The notes: generated by a model from the letters alone, not told the origin. DNA of 64,000 nt from DYFC01 sp041658585 (GCA_041658585.1 JBAZZX010000003.1:1-64000), one strand, 5' to 3'; positions 7,917 to 16,193 are shown, counted from the stretch's first letter. Numbers and translations: made by a program.

Positions 7917-9299
7917 ATGTTCACAGATGATACCATAGCGGCAATCTCCACACCTCTGGGTGAAGGCGGAATAGGGATTGTCCGGTTAAGCGGGAAAGAT
8001 TCCATTCAGATTGCAGATGCCATCTTCCATTCTCCAAAGAATAAAACCCTCACAGGTTCAAAGTCTCATCGGGTTTTATATGGACATATATTCGATCCGC
8101 AGTCCGGCCTGAATATTGACGAGGTCCTTATCACAGTGATGCGGGCCCCGCATTCATATACCAGAGAAGACATCATAGAGATCAACTGCCACAGCGGCAT
8201 GATAACCCTGCGGAAAACCCTTGAGCTTGTCCTGCAGCATGGGGCCAGGCTTGCAGAGCCGGGCGAGTTTACCAAAAGGGCTTTCCTGAACGGCAGGCTC
8301 GATTTGAGCCGGGCTGAAGCGGTACTTGACCTGATACGCTCAAAGACCGATGAAAGCCGGCGGATAGCCCTTGAACAGCTTCAGGGAGGCTTATTCTCAA
8401 AGATCACATCTCTGAGAGACAGACTTACTGATGTCTGCGTCCGGATTGAAGCCCATATTGATTTCCCTGAAGATGAAATCGAAACGGCGTCCAAGCAGGA
8501 ATTATCGGATGCGATGAGGCTTGTTAAAAATGATCTGCACGGTCTTCTAAAGACATATGAGGAAGCAAAATTCTTCAGAGAAGGACTTTCAACAGCGATT
8601 GTCGGAAGACCGAATGTCGGGAAATCCTCTCTCCTTAATGCACTCCTGCAAAGAGACAGGGCTATTGTGACGGAAATTCCGGGCACTACAAGGGATGTTT
8701 TAGAAGAATATCTGAATATTAAGGGGTTACCTCTGCGGATTATGGATACGGCAGGAATACGGCAGGTAGAAGACCTTGCCGAAAAGGAAGGCGTTAGAAG
8801 AAGCATTAAAAGCATAGAGAATGCCGATCTTGTCATTGCAATATTCGACGGCAGCGAACCTCTGAGAAAAGAAGATTTTGAGGTTATAGAAAAAGTTAAG
8901 AACAAAAATACGATTTACATCCTGAATAAGAGCGACCTCCCGGTTATCGCAGACCGGAATTCATCCCTCATCCCTCATCCCTCATCCTTTTTGAAGATTT
9001 CCGCAACAAGGGGAGACGGTATCGAAGAGCTGAAAGACAAAATAGTTGATTGCTGTCTCAAAGACTGGAAAGAGGAGAGGGAGGGACTCGTTATATCAAA
9101 CCTGAGGCATAAGACTTCGATAGGACATGCCGCAGTTTCTCTTGAAAAGGCAATGAAGGCATTAACAGAGGACCAACCCCTCGAAATCATTGCAATTGAG
9201 CTGAGAAATTCCCTGGACAGTCTCGGAGAGATTGTCGGCTCGGTAACAACAGAGGATATTCTGAATAAAATATTCAGCGATTTCTGTATCGGTAAATAA
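7917..9299 (+). CDS. mnmE: tRNA uridine-5-carboxymethylaminomethyl modification GTPase
   Basis: The 460-residue protein works with MnmG to modify wobble U34. The N-terminal tetrahydrofolate-binding domain starts TIAAISTPLGEGGIGIVRLSG. The G domain shows GRPNVGKSSLLN (G1), PGTTRDV (G2), DTAGI (G3) and NKSDL (G4), and the chain ends with the essential FCIGK cysteine motif. Between NKSDL and the conserved ISAT (G5) sits a short insert, NSSLIPHPSSFLK, encoded by a heptamer tandem repeat. It follows yidC by 48 bases in the usual order. Confidence 0.95.
   Translation: MFTDDTIAAISTPLGEGGIGIVRLSGKDSIQIADAIFHSPKNKTLTGSKSHRVLYGHIFDPQSGLNIDEVLITVMRAPHSYTREDIIEINCHSGMITLRKTLELVLQHGARLAEPGEFTKRAFLNGRLDLSRAEAVLDLIRSKTDESRRIALEQLQGGLFSKITSLRDRLTDVCVRIEAHIDFPEDEIETASKQELSDAMRLVKNDLHGLLKTYEEAKFFREGLSTAIVGRPNVGKSSLLNALLQRDRAIVTEIPGTTRDVLEEYLNIKGLPLRIMDTAGIRQVEDLAEKEGVRRSIKSIENADLVIAIFDGSEPLRKEDFEVIEKVKNKNTIYILNKSDLPVIADRNSSLIPHPSSFLKISATRGDGIEELKDKIVDCCLKDWKEEREGLVISNLRHKTSIGHAAVSLEKAMKALTEDQPLEIIAIELRNSLDSLGEIVGSVTTEDILNKIFSDFCIGK
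8961..8988 (+). repeat. TCATCCC heptamer tandem repeat inside mnmE
   Basis: Three perfect TCATCCC units and a fourth with one change run head to tail within the G domain coding region. Three units equal 21 bases, so the current copy number keeps the frame; gain or loss of one unit would break it. The encoded peptide is a loop insert between G4 and G5. Confidence 0.9.
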
Positions 9300-9526
9300 A
9301 AACCGCATCAAAGTCGCGTTTCAAGGACAAGGCAAATGACGAGCATTTCAAACGATAATTGCCCAGGCGCTCGACTGCGAGTTACAAATACGCCTTGTGC
9401 CAAAACACCAATGATGTTTTTTCGGATGTACGATAACGACGAAGAGGAAGCCGCTTTTAAGCAGCTAACAAAAGTATGGTACAACTTGCGTCCTTAACCC
9501 TCTTAAGTCGAGGTAAATTCAGCGGC

Positions 9527-9649
9527 ATGATGCGCCGGGACTGGACGATCTTCATATCCAGCCCCATTATCTCAAACGTCTACTGGACACTTGCCTGCTA
9601 TATGGGGATCACGCTGGTTGAGTGGGGATGGGGGAGAATTATAGGATAA
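9527..9649 (+). pseudogene. Remnant of an unidentified membrane protein
   Basis: Between mnmE and the toxin-antitoxin pair (9300-9718) there is no intact gene. A 40-codon frame from 9527 reads MMRRDWTIFISSPIISNVYW and ends in a hydrophobic, tryptophan-rich tail, like the end of a membrane protein. Just upstream another frame (about 9415-9496) reads like a soluble protein tail (NDEEEAAFKQLTKVWYNLRP) and stops at TAA. Neither has a convincing start. I read these as decayed gene ends; I do not recognise the parents. Confidence 0.35.
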
Positions 9650-9718
9650 GAGATTCTCTCAACAGGGCTATTACCGAATAAAATTTATTGTGCGTAACGG
9701 TTATGTTAAAATACTTGC

Positions 9719-9958
9719 ATGACGACCATAGAGATTCAGAAAAAAGCCAAGTTTGTTACAGATATCAGCGGGAAGCCGAAAGAGGTGATATTGCCCTATA
9801 ATGTTTACAAAAAGTTACTTGCCCTTGAGCTTAGCATGGAGATATTTCGTCAAAGCGATACACAGAAGAGCATCAGCAGGGCAAAAGAAGATATCAAAAA
9901 GGGTAGAGTAAAATCTTTTGATTCCGTTGAAGACGCAGTCGGATGGCTGGAAAAATAG
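9719..9958 (+). CDS. Antitoxin of a RelE-type toxin-antitoxin pair
   Basis: The 79-residue acidic-tailed protein begins MTTIEIQKKAKFVTDISGKPKEVILPYNVYKKLLAL, a short beta-alpha N terminus of the Phd/RelB-like kind. It ends with a charged helix (SRAKEDIKKGRVKSFDSVEDAVGWLEK), which in this family wraps the toxin. It overlaps the downstream RelE-like gene by 16 bases, typical of coupled antitoxin-toxin translation. A -10-like TTAAAAT lies only about 10 bases before the ATG. The assignment rests mostly on this pairing. Confidence 0.75.
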   Translation: MTTIEIQKKAKFVTDISGKPKEVILPYNVYKKLLALELSMEIFRQSDTQKSISRAKEDIKKGRVKSFDSVEDAVGWLEK

Positions 9959-10212
9959 AATTAGTCTTTACCGCTGAATTCAAAGAAGCCTACAAGAAAC
10001 TTTCGCAGGACATCAAGAAGAAAGTAAAAAAACAGCTTCATTATCTGCAGGAGAATCCGGCACACCCTTCACTTCAGATTCACAAGCTCAACGACGAATG
10101 GGAATTTTATATTGATATTTTTTATCGGTGCTTCTTTTTAAGACAGGCCGACAAATTCACTCTTCTTACAGTAGGAACTCACAAGTTGGTTGATCGTTAT
10201 AAGAGAAAATAG
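9943..10212 (+). CDS. RelE/ParE-superfamily toxin
   Basis: The 89-residue basic protein reads FTAEFKEAYKKLSQDIKKKVKKQLHYL...HPSLQIHKLNDEWEFYIDIFYRCFF...LLTVGTHKLVDRYKRK, the beta-alpha-alpha-beta-beta-beta pattern of RelE/StbE mRNA interferase or ParE toxins. The final basic TVGTHKLVDRYKRK strand is where RelE-type catalytic residues usually sit. Its start lies inside the antitoxin gene. The pair stands alone among remnants next to an integration site, so it may be a relic of an earlier insertion. Confidence 0.85.
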   Translation: MAGKIELVFTAEFKEAYKKLSQDIKKKVKKQLHYLQENPAHPSLQIHKLNDEWEFYIDIFYRCFFLRQADKFTLLTVGTHKLVDRYKRK

Positions 10213-10440
10213 CAATGCTCTTTGAGAGCATGTATCGTGAAAAAGAGCTACCCTTTGATGTCAGGGATACATTCTCATGTGAACAAAAAGGAGACTGTCA
10301 GTAATGAGTAAATATTGAGGAGCATAACAGGAAAGAAGGCAGACCCTATTATGACCTATCGTGGATGTGGCAACGGATAGGGCTCGAAAGGAAATGACTC
10401 TATATTCTGTAAAGTGGGCGAATCAAAATGAGGAGGGCGG

Positions 10441-10543
10441 AAAGGTTCAATCCGGGAAAGGGGACTTTGTTACATTTCCCGAAGGGCTTTCTTGTGTCTG
10501 GGATATTAAGGAACCAGTGAGGAAGCATTACAACTTCTCTTAG
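10441..10543 (+). pseudogene. 3' fragment of a cupin (Cupin_3/EutQ-like) gene
   Basis: The frame ending at TAG 10543 encodes KVQSGKGDFVTFPEGLSCVWDI followed by KEPVRKHYNFS, which is the last third of small cupin-domain proteins of the DUF861 type. The upstream half with the first metal-binding motif is missing. Immediately upstream (10318-10396) another frame ends RPYYDLSWMWQRIGLERK and stops, and 10230-10305 holds a third truncated frame. The whole of 10213-10610 is therefore a patchwork of broken gene ends. Confidence 0.7.
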
Positions 10544-10610
10544 TCGGATTTCTTCTGCTCTAAATTTGCTGCACCTAAAAAATGAATGATTGCAGAAGAG
10601 GCTGAAAATG

Positions 10611-10667
10611 CTTTACAATCAATGGTTGCCGGTGTGGTGGAATTGGCAGACGCGCCGGACTCAAAAT
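10611..10667 (+). repeat. attL: duplicated 5' half of tRNA-Leu(CAA)
   Basis: Bases 10628-10667 match the first 40 bases of the tRNA-Leu gene at 19239-19278 exactly, and homology (18 of 20) continues upstream to 10611. Identity ends in the anticodon loop (CTCAAAAT), after which the sequence diverges. This is the left attachment site of the 10.6-19.3 kb element; the crossover lies in the anticodon loop. Confidence 0.93.
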
Positions 10668-10798
10668 TGATTTTTGGCTAATTTTAGATGATTGGCTTCT
10701 GGCTTGGGTTTCAGCTTAACTTGTTGATTATAAAGTCTATTTAAACATTATATCCCTTCCTGTATTTTCGGTATATTATGTAAAATTAGGATGCGTTC

Positions 10799-10827
10799 TG
10801 CTACAAATATGCTACATTTTTGCTACA
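10799..10827 (+). promoter_or_regulatory. Left arm-type integrase sites (TGCTACA x3)
   Basis: TGCTACA occurs at 10799, 10810 and 10821, exactly 11 bases apart, so all three face the same side of the helix. The same heptamer occurs twice with the same spacing at the right end of the element (19166 and 19177). This is the expected layout of arm-type sites bound by the N-terminal domain of a tyrosine integrase. Confidence 0.7.
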
Positions 10828-10977
10828 CTGAAATAGTAAAGGTAACTTACTGAAATCAATGCTTCACAAAATGGTCAGAAAAATGTAGATTATAATCAGT
10901 AATCTAAAGTGGGAACATCCGAATTGATTAAGATGTGGAGTATATTTATTATATAAGCCATACTAATTTTAAGGATA

Positions 10978-11397
10978 ATGTTTATGCCATTTGATTTGAA
11001 GGATCTTTGGACTGCTGGAGGTGTGTTATTAGGCTTTGAGGTAACAGCTTTTTCATGGAGAATTAAAGAAGAATCTATGCTGGCTAGAGAAAAAAATGAG
11101 ATTACTTGGCTTCCGCCTGCTGACTTTCTTAATCTTTTAGCTATGTTGGCTGCATCTATTGGCATATTTGTTCTTCCAGTTCTCGGATTTTCAAATCTGG
11201 GGTTGGTAAAAGTATTATTTGGCCTATCAACAATTTTATTTGTCGGACATGCTTTTGCTATTGCTGGTCATTATGAATTGTTCAATTGGCGAACAAAACG
11301 TTCTTTCAAATACTTCCCTATGCAAGAAAAAATTGTCATAATTGTAGTCTCAATTGTGAGTTTATTTTATTTATTTGTTGCGTTGCAGAGATTATAA
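10978..11397 (+). CDS. Small integral membrane protein of unknown function
   Basis: The 139-residue protein has three or four hydrophobic segments: about 60-80 (FLNLLAMLAASIGIFVLPVL), 85-102 and 118-136, with a possible short one near 12-24. Charged loops lie between them (WRIKEESMLAREKNEI; NWRTKRSFKYFP). I recognise no family. It may start at ATG 10978 or 10984. It is the first gene inside the element, near attL, and is AT-rich like the other cargo. A role in transport, signalling or immunity cannot be told from sequence alone. Confidence 0.65.
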   Translation: MFMPFDLKDLWTAGGVLLGFEVTAFSWRIKEESMLAREKNEITWLPPADFLNLLAMLAASIGIFVLPVLGFSNLGLVKVLFGLSTILFVGHAFAIAGHYELFNWRTKRSFKYFPMQEKIVIIVVSIVSLFYLFVALQRL

Positions 11398-11499
11398 TGA
11401 GCTTTTCTTCTATGTTGCTTCCTGAACAACGCACTTTCCCTCAGTGATATTATTTTGGTGAGTATAATTGGTAATAGTGTTTAGTAAATTTTATTTAAC

Positions 11500-13179
11500 T
11501 TACTTATAAATCAGATTGAATAATTTATTAGCCTTTTCAGTGTCAAGGTCTTTCAATATTTTATATTCATTTAAAGCTGAGCCTCTATCATTCAAAATAA
11601 GGCAGTAAAATCCAAGATTATAATGGGCCATTGCAAAATCAGGTTTAATCCGAATAGCTTGCTCGTAAGCTTCTATCGCTTCTTTATCCATGCCTAACTT
11701 GCCATAGGTAGCACCAAGATTGTTATGAGCCATTGCAAAATCAGGTTTAATCCGTATAGCCTGCTTGTAGGCTTCTATAGACTCTTTATAATTGCCTGAT
11801 TCGTCATAATAATACCCAAGATTATTATGGGCCTCAGCATAATCAGGCTTAATCCGTATAGCTTGCTTAAATGCGTCTATTGCCTCTCTGTTCATGCCTA
11901 AATTGCCATATAAAACTCCAAGATTATTACGGGCCTCAGCTAAATCTGGCTTAATCCGAATAGCCTGCTTGGAAGCCTCTATTGCCTCTCTGTTCATGCC
12001 TAACTTGTAATAGGTAAAACCAAGATTATGATGCGCCTCAGCATAATCAGGCTTAATCCTTATAGCTTGCTTAAATGCGTCTATTGCCTCTCTGTTCATG
12101 CCTAAATTGCCATAGGTAACACCAAGATTATAGTGCGCCTCAGCATAATCAGGCTTAATCCTTATAGCTTGCTTGTAAGCCTCTATCGCTTCTCTGTTCA
12201 TGCCTAACTTGTAATAGGTAAGACCAAGATTATAGTGCGCCTCAGCATAATCAGGTCTAATCCTTATAACTTGCTTAACTGCGTCTATTGCCTCTCTGTT
12301 CATGCCTAAATTGCCATAGGTAACACCAAGATTATAGTGCGCCTCAGCATAATCAGGCTTAATCCGTATAGCCTGCTTGTAGGCTTCTATAGACTCTTTA
12401 TACTTGCCTGATTCGTCATAATAATACCCAAGATAGAGCCAATACCCAGCTGATTTTGTATAGTCCTCAATACCTGCATCCTGCAAAGCAATAGCTTTTT
12501 TAATTAAAATTTTATCCTTTATGACATTCACAGGCATCGCAAAATTAAGGTTCTGTGCTTCTTTTATGATAAATGTCGCAATGCCAATAACTTCACTATT
12601 TTTGTTAAAGACAGGCCCTCCACTGCTGCCTTCTGAAATGGGAGCTGTTATCTGAAAAATTTTCATGTTAGTCCCAATCTCTCTAATCCCGCCTAATATT
12701 CCATCTGAGATTGTATTCTCAAATCCTTGAGGACTACCGATAACATAGACTTTTTCTCCTATACCTACATTGTCTGCATCTCCAAGCTTCACTGTTGGGA
12801 GGTTCTTGTCATCGGCTTTCAGTATTACAAGGTCGTTTTCCTTGTCTATATAAAGCAGCCCTTCAACATTTAAAACCTTATTAGCCCCTGCCTTTATCTT
12901 GATAAATGCTGCGTTGCTTATTACATGATAGTTTGTTACGACAGCTCCATCTTCTCTTACAATAAAGCCGCTGCCCTGATTAATTGGGTTGCCCTCTTTA
13001 TCATAGGCATAAATTACTACTACAGCCTTGCTATTTTCCTTAAAAATTATATCGGCATCAGCAAGGCAAATAACAGGTGAAAGTGATAGCATGATTAGTG
13101 AAATTAACAGACTAAGCAAGAAATCCCTTTTTTTATGAGAGAAAACTAAAAAAAATATAATTGAGTTTTTTGTTCTCAT
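11500..13179 (-). CDS. Secreted trypsin-like serine protease with nine TPR repeats
   Basis: From the ATG at 13179 the protein is 559 residues; an upstream ATG at 13257 would add 26. A hydrophobic signal or anchor segment (about 20-40, ending ICLADAD) predicts export. The protease domain shows NYHVI (His85), KENDLVIL (Asp116) and EGSSGGPV (Ser186), a complete HtrA/trypsin-like triad. About nine 34-residue TPRs follow, most reading AIRIKPDYAEAHYNLG with only a few substitutions. There is no PDZ domain. It probably works in the periplasm or on the inner membrane, cutting a partner held by the TPRs. Cargo of the integrated element. Confidence 0.85.
   Translation of the reverse strand: MRTKNSIIFFLVFSHKKRDFLLSLLISLIMLSLSPVICLADADIIFKENSKAVVVIYAYDKEGNPINQGSGFIVREDGAVVTNYHVISNAAFIKIKAGANKVLNVEGLLYIDKENDLVILKADDKNLPTVKLGDADNVGIGEKVYVIGSPQGFENTISDGILGGIREIGTNMKIFQITAPISEGSSGGPVFNKNSEVIGIATFIIKEAQNLNFAMPVNVIKDKILIKKAIALQDAGIEDYTKSAGYWLYLGYYYDESGKYKESIEAYKQAIRIKPDYAEAHYNLGVTYGNLGMNREAIDAVKQVIRIRPDYAEAHYNLGLTYYKLGMNREAIEAYKQAIRIKPDYAEAHYNLGVTYGNLGMNREAIDAFKQAIRIKPDYAEAHHNLGFTYYKLGMNREAIEASKQAIRIKPDLAEARNNLGVLYGNLGMNREAIDAFKQAIRIKPDYAEAHNNLGYYYDESGNYKESIEAYKQAIRIKPDFAMAHNNLGATYGKLGMDKEAIEAYEQAIRIKPDFAMAHYNLGFYCLILNDRGSALNEYKILKDLDTEKANKLFNLIYK
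11600..12440 (-). repeat. Near-identical 102-bp tandem repeats encoding TPRs
   Basis: The TPR part of the protease gene is built of 102-base units that stay highly similar at the DNA level (for example, the segment coding CGCCTCAGCATAATCAGG, minus strand, recurs in most units). Two unit types alternate (GNLGMNREAIDA and YKLGMNREAIEA), which suggests expansion by duplication of pairs. Confidence 0.85.
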
Positions 13180-13328
13180 GATAAGATATTGAATAAGCCT
13201 ATCAAAGTATAGAGTTATAATCAAGAAAATAGGGATAAACCGTTTAATATAAGCCATTCAATTTGAGTTCCAAACTCTAATTTGCTAAAAGTATATCAAA
13301 TCTTCTTTTATGCTGGAAACGGTTATGC

Positions 13329-13478
13329 GTGTTGATTTTTATTGTTAAAAAGCTCTATCAAAGCTCTTTCTTTGTAGGAGGTGAAAGACACCGTCTCAAT
13401 AATTTCCTGAAGTCAACATTTCGTGAATTAGACAATCTGGTGATGAGTATATTTGGAAACTATTTGGCTGCAAAATAA
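13329..13478 (+). CDS. Possible 49-residue small protein
   Basis: The gap 13258-13629 contains one open frame from GTG 13329 to TAA 13478, encoding a product with the core GERHRLNNFLKSTFRELDNL and ending NYLAAK. There is no clear ribosome site at the GTG, although GGAGG lies inside the frame. It could be the 3' end of a degraded gene rather than an expressed small protein. Nothing else is recognisable in this gap. Confidence 0.25.
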   Translation: MLIFIVKKLYQSSFFVGGERHRLNNFLKSTFRELDNLVMSIFGNYLAAK

Positions 13479-13629
13479 CGGGACTTCAAAATGCTGCCTA
13501 TTTCATCGGCTTCTTATTGATAAGGCTACACATCTGGCCCCATTGGACTGTTGAATTGACTACATGTTCGTTATTCTCTATAATGCTATCAACTATAGAA
13601 TAAACAAATTATATTTTAAATGAATAAAT

Positions 13630-14397
13630 ATGGACAGAAAACTATATAAGCTGCCATTTCGAAGTGAACATCTTCCACGATGGATATGCCCGACATGCGG
13701 AAAAGGCACCTTGAGTATTAGAAATGATTCTTTCAATGCTGTCGAGACTTTTGATTCAGAAAAAGCTCACGGACATCAGGATTGGGACCCTCAATGGATT
13801 GAATATGTGTATTCTTGCTTATTGGTATGCTCCAATGTAGCATGCAAAGATATTGTGGCTAATTCTGGCGAGGGGTTCGTTGAAGTCGATTTTGATTACG
13901 ATTCTAATGGAGAGCCAGTACAGAATTATTTTGATTTCTTTCGCCCAAAATACTTTCATCCTCATCTGAAATTGTTTTCTCTTCCAGCGGGTACCCCAAA
14001 AGACGTTGTCAAAGAGATTAATCAATCATTTGAGTTATTTTTTTGCAATCCACCGTCAGCGTCTAATCACATTAGAATAGCATTGGAAGACCTTCTTACA
14101 TTTATGAAAGTCAAGAGATATGAAACCAAAAATAGAAAAAAAATCTTCTTAAGTTTGCACAAGCGTATCGATCTAATTTCAGTCAAATATCAAAATCTCA
14201 AAGATTTTTGTCTTGCCATAAAATGGCTTGGTAATGCTGGAAGTCACAGTGACAAGGAAATTACTGTAGATGATGTTATGGATGCCTATGAAATTATGGA
14301 CGAAATGCTGAGAGAACTTTTATACAAAAAGCAAGATCACATCAAGAAATTAGTTAAGACAATTAATAAGAAAAAAGGCCCGATGGGTAAAAAATAG
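13630..14397 (+). CDS. DUF4145-domain protein with N-terminal zinc ribbon
   Basis: The 255-residue protein opens with a treble-clef-like pair (WICPTCGKG, then LVCSNVACKD). The C-terminal half, from about residue 145, reads RIALEDLLTFMKVKRYE and then LSLHKRIDLIS...CLAIKWLGNAGSHSD...VMDAYEIMDEMLRELLY, the helical DUF4145 pattern with its conserved W-G-N-x-G-x-H segment. DUF4145 is found fused or adjacent to restriction and other defence proteins; its biochemical role is unclear. An integron attC-like palindrome starts one base after the stop codon, so the gene may have arrived as a cassette. Confidence 0.7.
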   Translation: MDRKLYKLPFRSEHLPRWICPTCGKGTLSIRNDSFNAVETFDSEKAHGHQDWDPQWIEYVYSCLLVCSNVACKDIVANSGEGFVEVDFDYDSNGEPVQNYFDFFRPKYFHPHLKLFSLPAGTPKDVVKEINQSFELFFCNPPSASNHIRIALEDLLTFMKVKRYETKNRKKIFLSLHKRIDLISVKYQNLKDFCLAIKWLGNAGSHSDKEITVDDVMDAYEIMDEMLRELLYKKQDHIKKLVKTINKKKGPMGKK

Positions 14398-14487
14398 ACA
14401 TAACAAAGCTTTCAACCAGATATAGAATAACGCTGGTTTGGTTTTGGCATTGGTCATTGCCCGCGCTGGTTAAGGCAAACGTTAAAC
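14398..14487 (+). repeat. attC-like palindromic site after the DUF4145 gene
   Basis: The 90-base stretch begins ACATAAC and ends GTTAAAC, with an inner AACCAG (14414) facing CTGGTT (14466) and a TTTGG-rich variable centre. The right end (CTGGTTAAGGCAAACGTTAAAC split across 14466-14487) resembles the 3' half of integron attC sites. R'' is imperfect, and no integron integrase is present here. Confidence 0.4.
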
Positions 14488-14524
14488 CTAAAATGAACAT
14501 AATGTTATCGAACAAGAGGTAAGA

Positions 14525-15112
14525 ATGGATCACTTTAACGAAATCACCGAAATACTCAAAACTTTTGGCATCCAAGGATTAATGACTCTTGTTCTAGGAT
14601 GGATTGGGAAGCGATACTTAGACAGCAAATTGGAATCAGAGAAATCAGAGAACCAAGCAAAATTAAAATCTATAGAGAGCCAACTTAGTCAATATCTCGA
14701 AGTTCATAAACAGAAAATCAAAAATTCGGAGTTCTTTTTTCAAAGACAATACGAAGCATCCCAAGAACTCTATAAACTTAAAGTGGATATGATGCCGCCA
14801 TATCGTCATCCTGATATGGATTGGCATGAAGCACGTGAAGAAATGGCAAATGGATTAGAAAAAACTTATGAATCATTACAAGACTTTCTAAATAAGTATT
14901 TCACAGTACTTAGCCCAGGTATTTTAGAAAAAATAGAATCAGCTACAAATACTGCAGAAGAAGGGATGTTATACGGTAGTAATGAACAAGGGATACAATG
15001 TGCAGATTATGTTTACAGTCGTGTAAAAGAATGCTCCTCAATTCTGAAAGCAGAAGTTGATGGGCAGCGCCTTGTAGAATTTCATGATTTTGCACAAAAG
15101 AATTCACAATAA
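14525..15112 (+). CDS. Membrane-anchored coiled-coil protein, unknown function
   Basis: The 195-residue protein has one hydrophobic N-terminal segment (about 16-30, GIQGLMTLVLGWIGKRYL). It is followed by a lysine- and glutamate-rich helix (about 35-75) likely to form a coiled coil, and then a mostly helical acidic domain (about 75-190). Similar small one-TM coiled-coil proteins occur among cargo of genomic islands, but I recognise no named family. The ATG at 14525 has AAGAGGTAAGA upstream as a plausible ribosome site. It sits just after the attC-like site. Confidence 0.6.
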   Translation: MDHFNEITEILKTFGIQGLMTLVLGWIGKRYLDSKLESEKSENQAKLKSIESQLSQYLEVHKQKIKNSEFFFQRQYEASQELYKLKVDMMPPYRHPDMDWHEAREEMANGLEKTYESLQDFLNKYFTVLSPGILEKIESATNTAEEGMLYGSNEQGIQCADYVYSRVKECSSILKAEVDGQRLVEFHDFAQKNSQ

Positions 15113-15206
15113 AGCTAATTCATGATTTTTTGGCTCTTCTTAATTTCGCTGCATTGTAGGTGTACCCCGCAAAATCAAGTTCTGTAAAAGTTTGTTATAA
15201 TTCTGC

Positions 15207-16193
15207 ATGAAATCAAATTCATCGTCGTGGAAAGAAAAAGTCGATCCGGCTTTCGACAGCATTATCGGAAAATTTGTGAAGTTCTTTGATAGTGTGGAGT
15301 TGATATCTAATACCGGATGGCTGGTCTTGAATGAAGAGTATCTCAAGAACTTTTGCAAAGTGCAACATGGCTGGATATTGAATTACGAAAAGGAAATGAC
15401 AAAGGAACGAATAATAAATTTTGCGAGATCGAAGACCATGCCCGCAGCAGAGAGAAACAGAAAGCAAAGTGATCTCAGAAAAGATATTTTTGATAGCGTG
15501 AAAACACTCTCCGAAGATAGTCAGAAGTATTACAAGAAAGTCTTTGAGCCTTATTATTCAGACAAGATCAGTTGTGATTATTTTAAGGATATGACGCCTG
15601 AAAGATGGAAAGAAGAAGTGAAAAGATTTATAGGGCATTTAGCTTTGTTAGAGTTACATACTGCCTTGATTGAAACCGAAAACAACTTTAAAGATATGGA
15701 TAAAAGCACTATAAAAAAGGTATTGCGGCCATCTTTCATTATGAATTTCCTGCTATCCGTCTATAATGTCATATGTCTTTTAGTGTTCAAGAAGCAACTT
15801 CCTGAATTAATGAAAGCCGCAAAGGGCGGAGATGAACAGTCATTTTTCAAAATACTTCAAATTGACCGGACAGCGGTAGAGTGCAAGTGGGCCAAGGAGA
15901 TGATAAGAAAAGCTCAACTTGCAGGCGATGAAAAATTCTTTAAGAAAATGGCCAAAGCTATCAGAACCCCTCCACTTGATAACAGGAGAATATATGGCCA
16001 CATAATAATTGTGTTACTTCTGTTCTGGCGGTATGGGTTTAGGGAGTTAGAGAATGATGAACGCATAGAACTCTTGGAAGATAGCGGCATCAGGGTTCAG
16101 GATGATCCAGAGACATTCAGAAAATTTGTAGATAGAGAGATAAAGCCTCTCTTTGAAGATTCTCAAACACCGTTAACTGTAGTGAAAGTGTAG
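15207..16193 (+). CDS. Hypothetical 328-residue protein of the element
   Basis: The frame runs from ATG 15207 to TAG 16193 and codes for a charged, mostly helical protein. A hydrophobic stretch near 180-192 (FIMNFLLSVYNVICLLVF) is the only possible membrane segment, and another apolar stretch (IIIVLLLFWRYGF) lies near 266. The C terminus is acidic and soluble-looking. I recognise no domain. Its position just before the replication region could suggest a structural or replication-accessory role, but nothing in the sequence proves it. Confidence 0.6.
   Translation: MKSNSSSWKEKVDPAFDSIIGKFVKFFDSVELISNTGWLVLNEEYLKNFCKVQHGWILNYEKEMTKERIINFARSKTMPAAERNRKQSDLRKDIFDSVKTLSEDSQKYYKKVFEPYYSDKISCDYFKDMTPERWKEEVKRFIGHLALLELHTALIETENNFKDMDKSTIKKVLRPSFIMNFLLSVYNVICLLVFKKQLPELMKAAKGGDEQSFFKILQIDRTAVECKWAKEMIRKAQLAGDEKFFKKMAKAIRTPPLDNRRIYGHIIIVLLLFWRYGFRELENDERIELLEDSGIRVQDDPETFRKFVDREIKPLFEDSQTPLTVVKV

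Noticed and set aside
10361..10543. Reading 10361-10543 as an intact 60-residue gene
   Set aside because: Only the last 34 residues match a cupin C terminus; the first half is unrelated, so it is a fused remnant.
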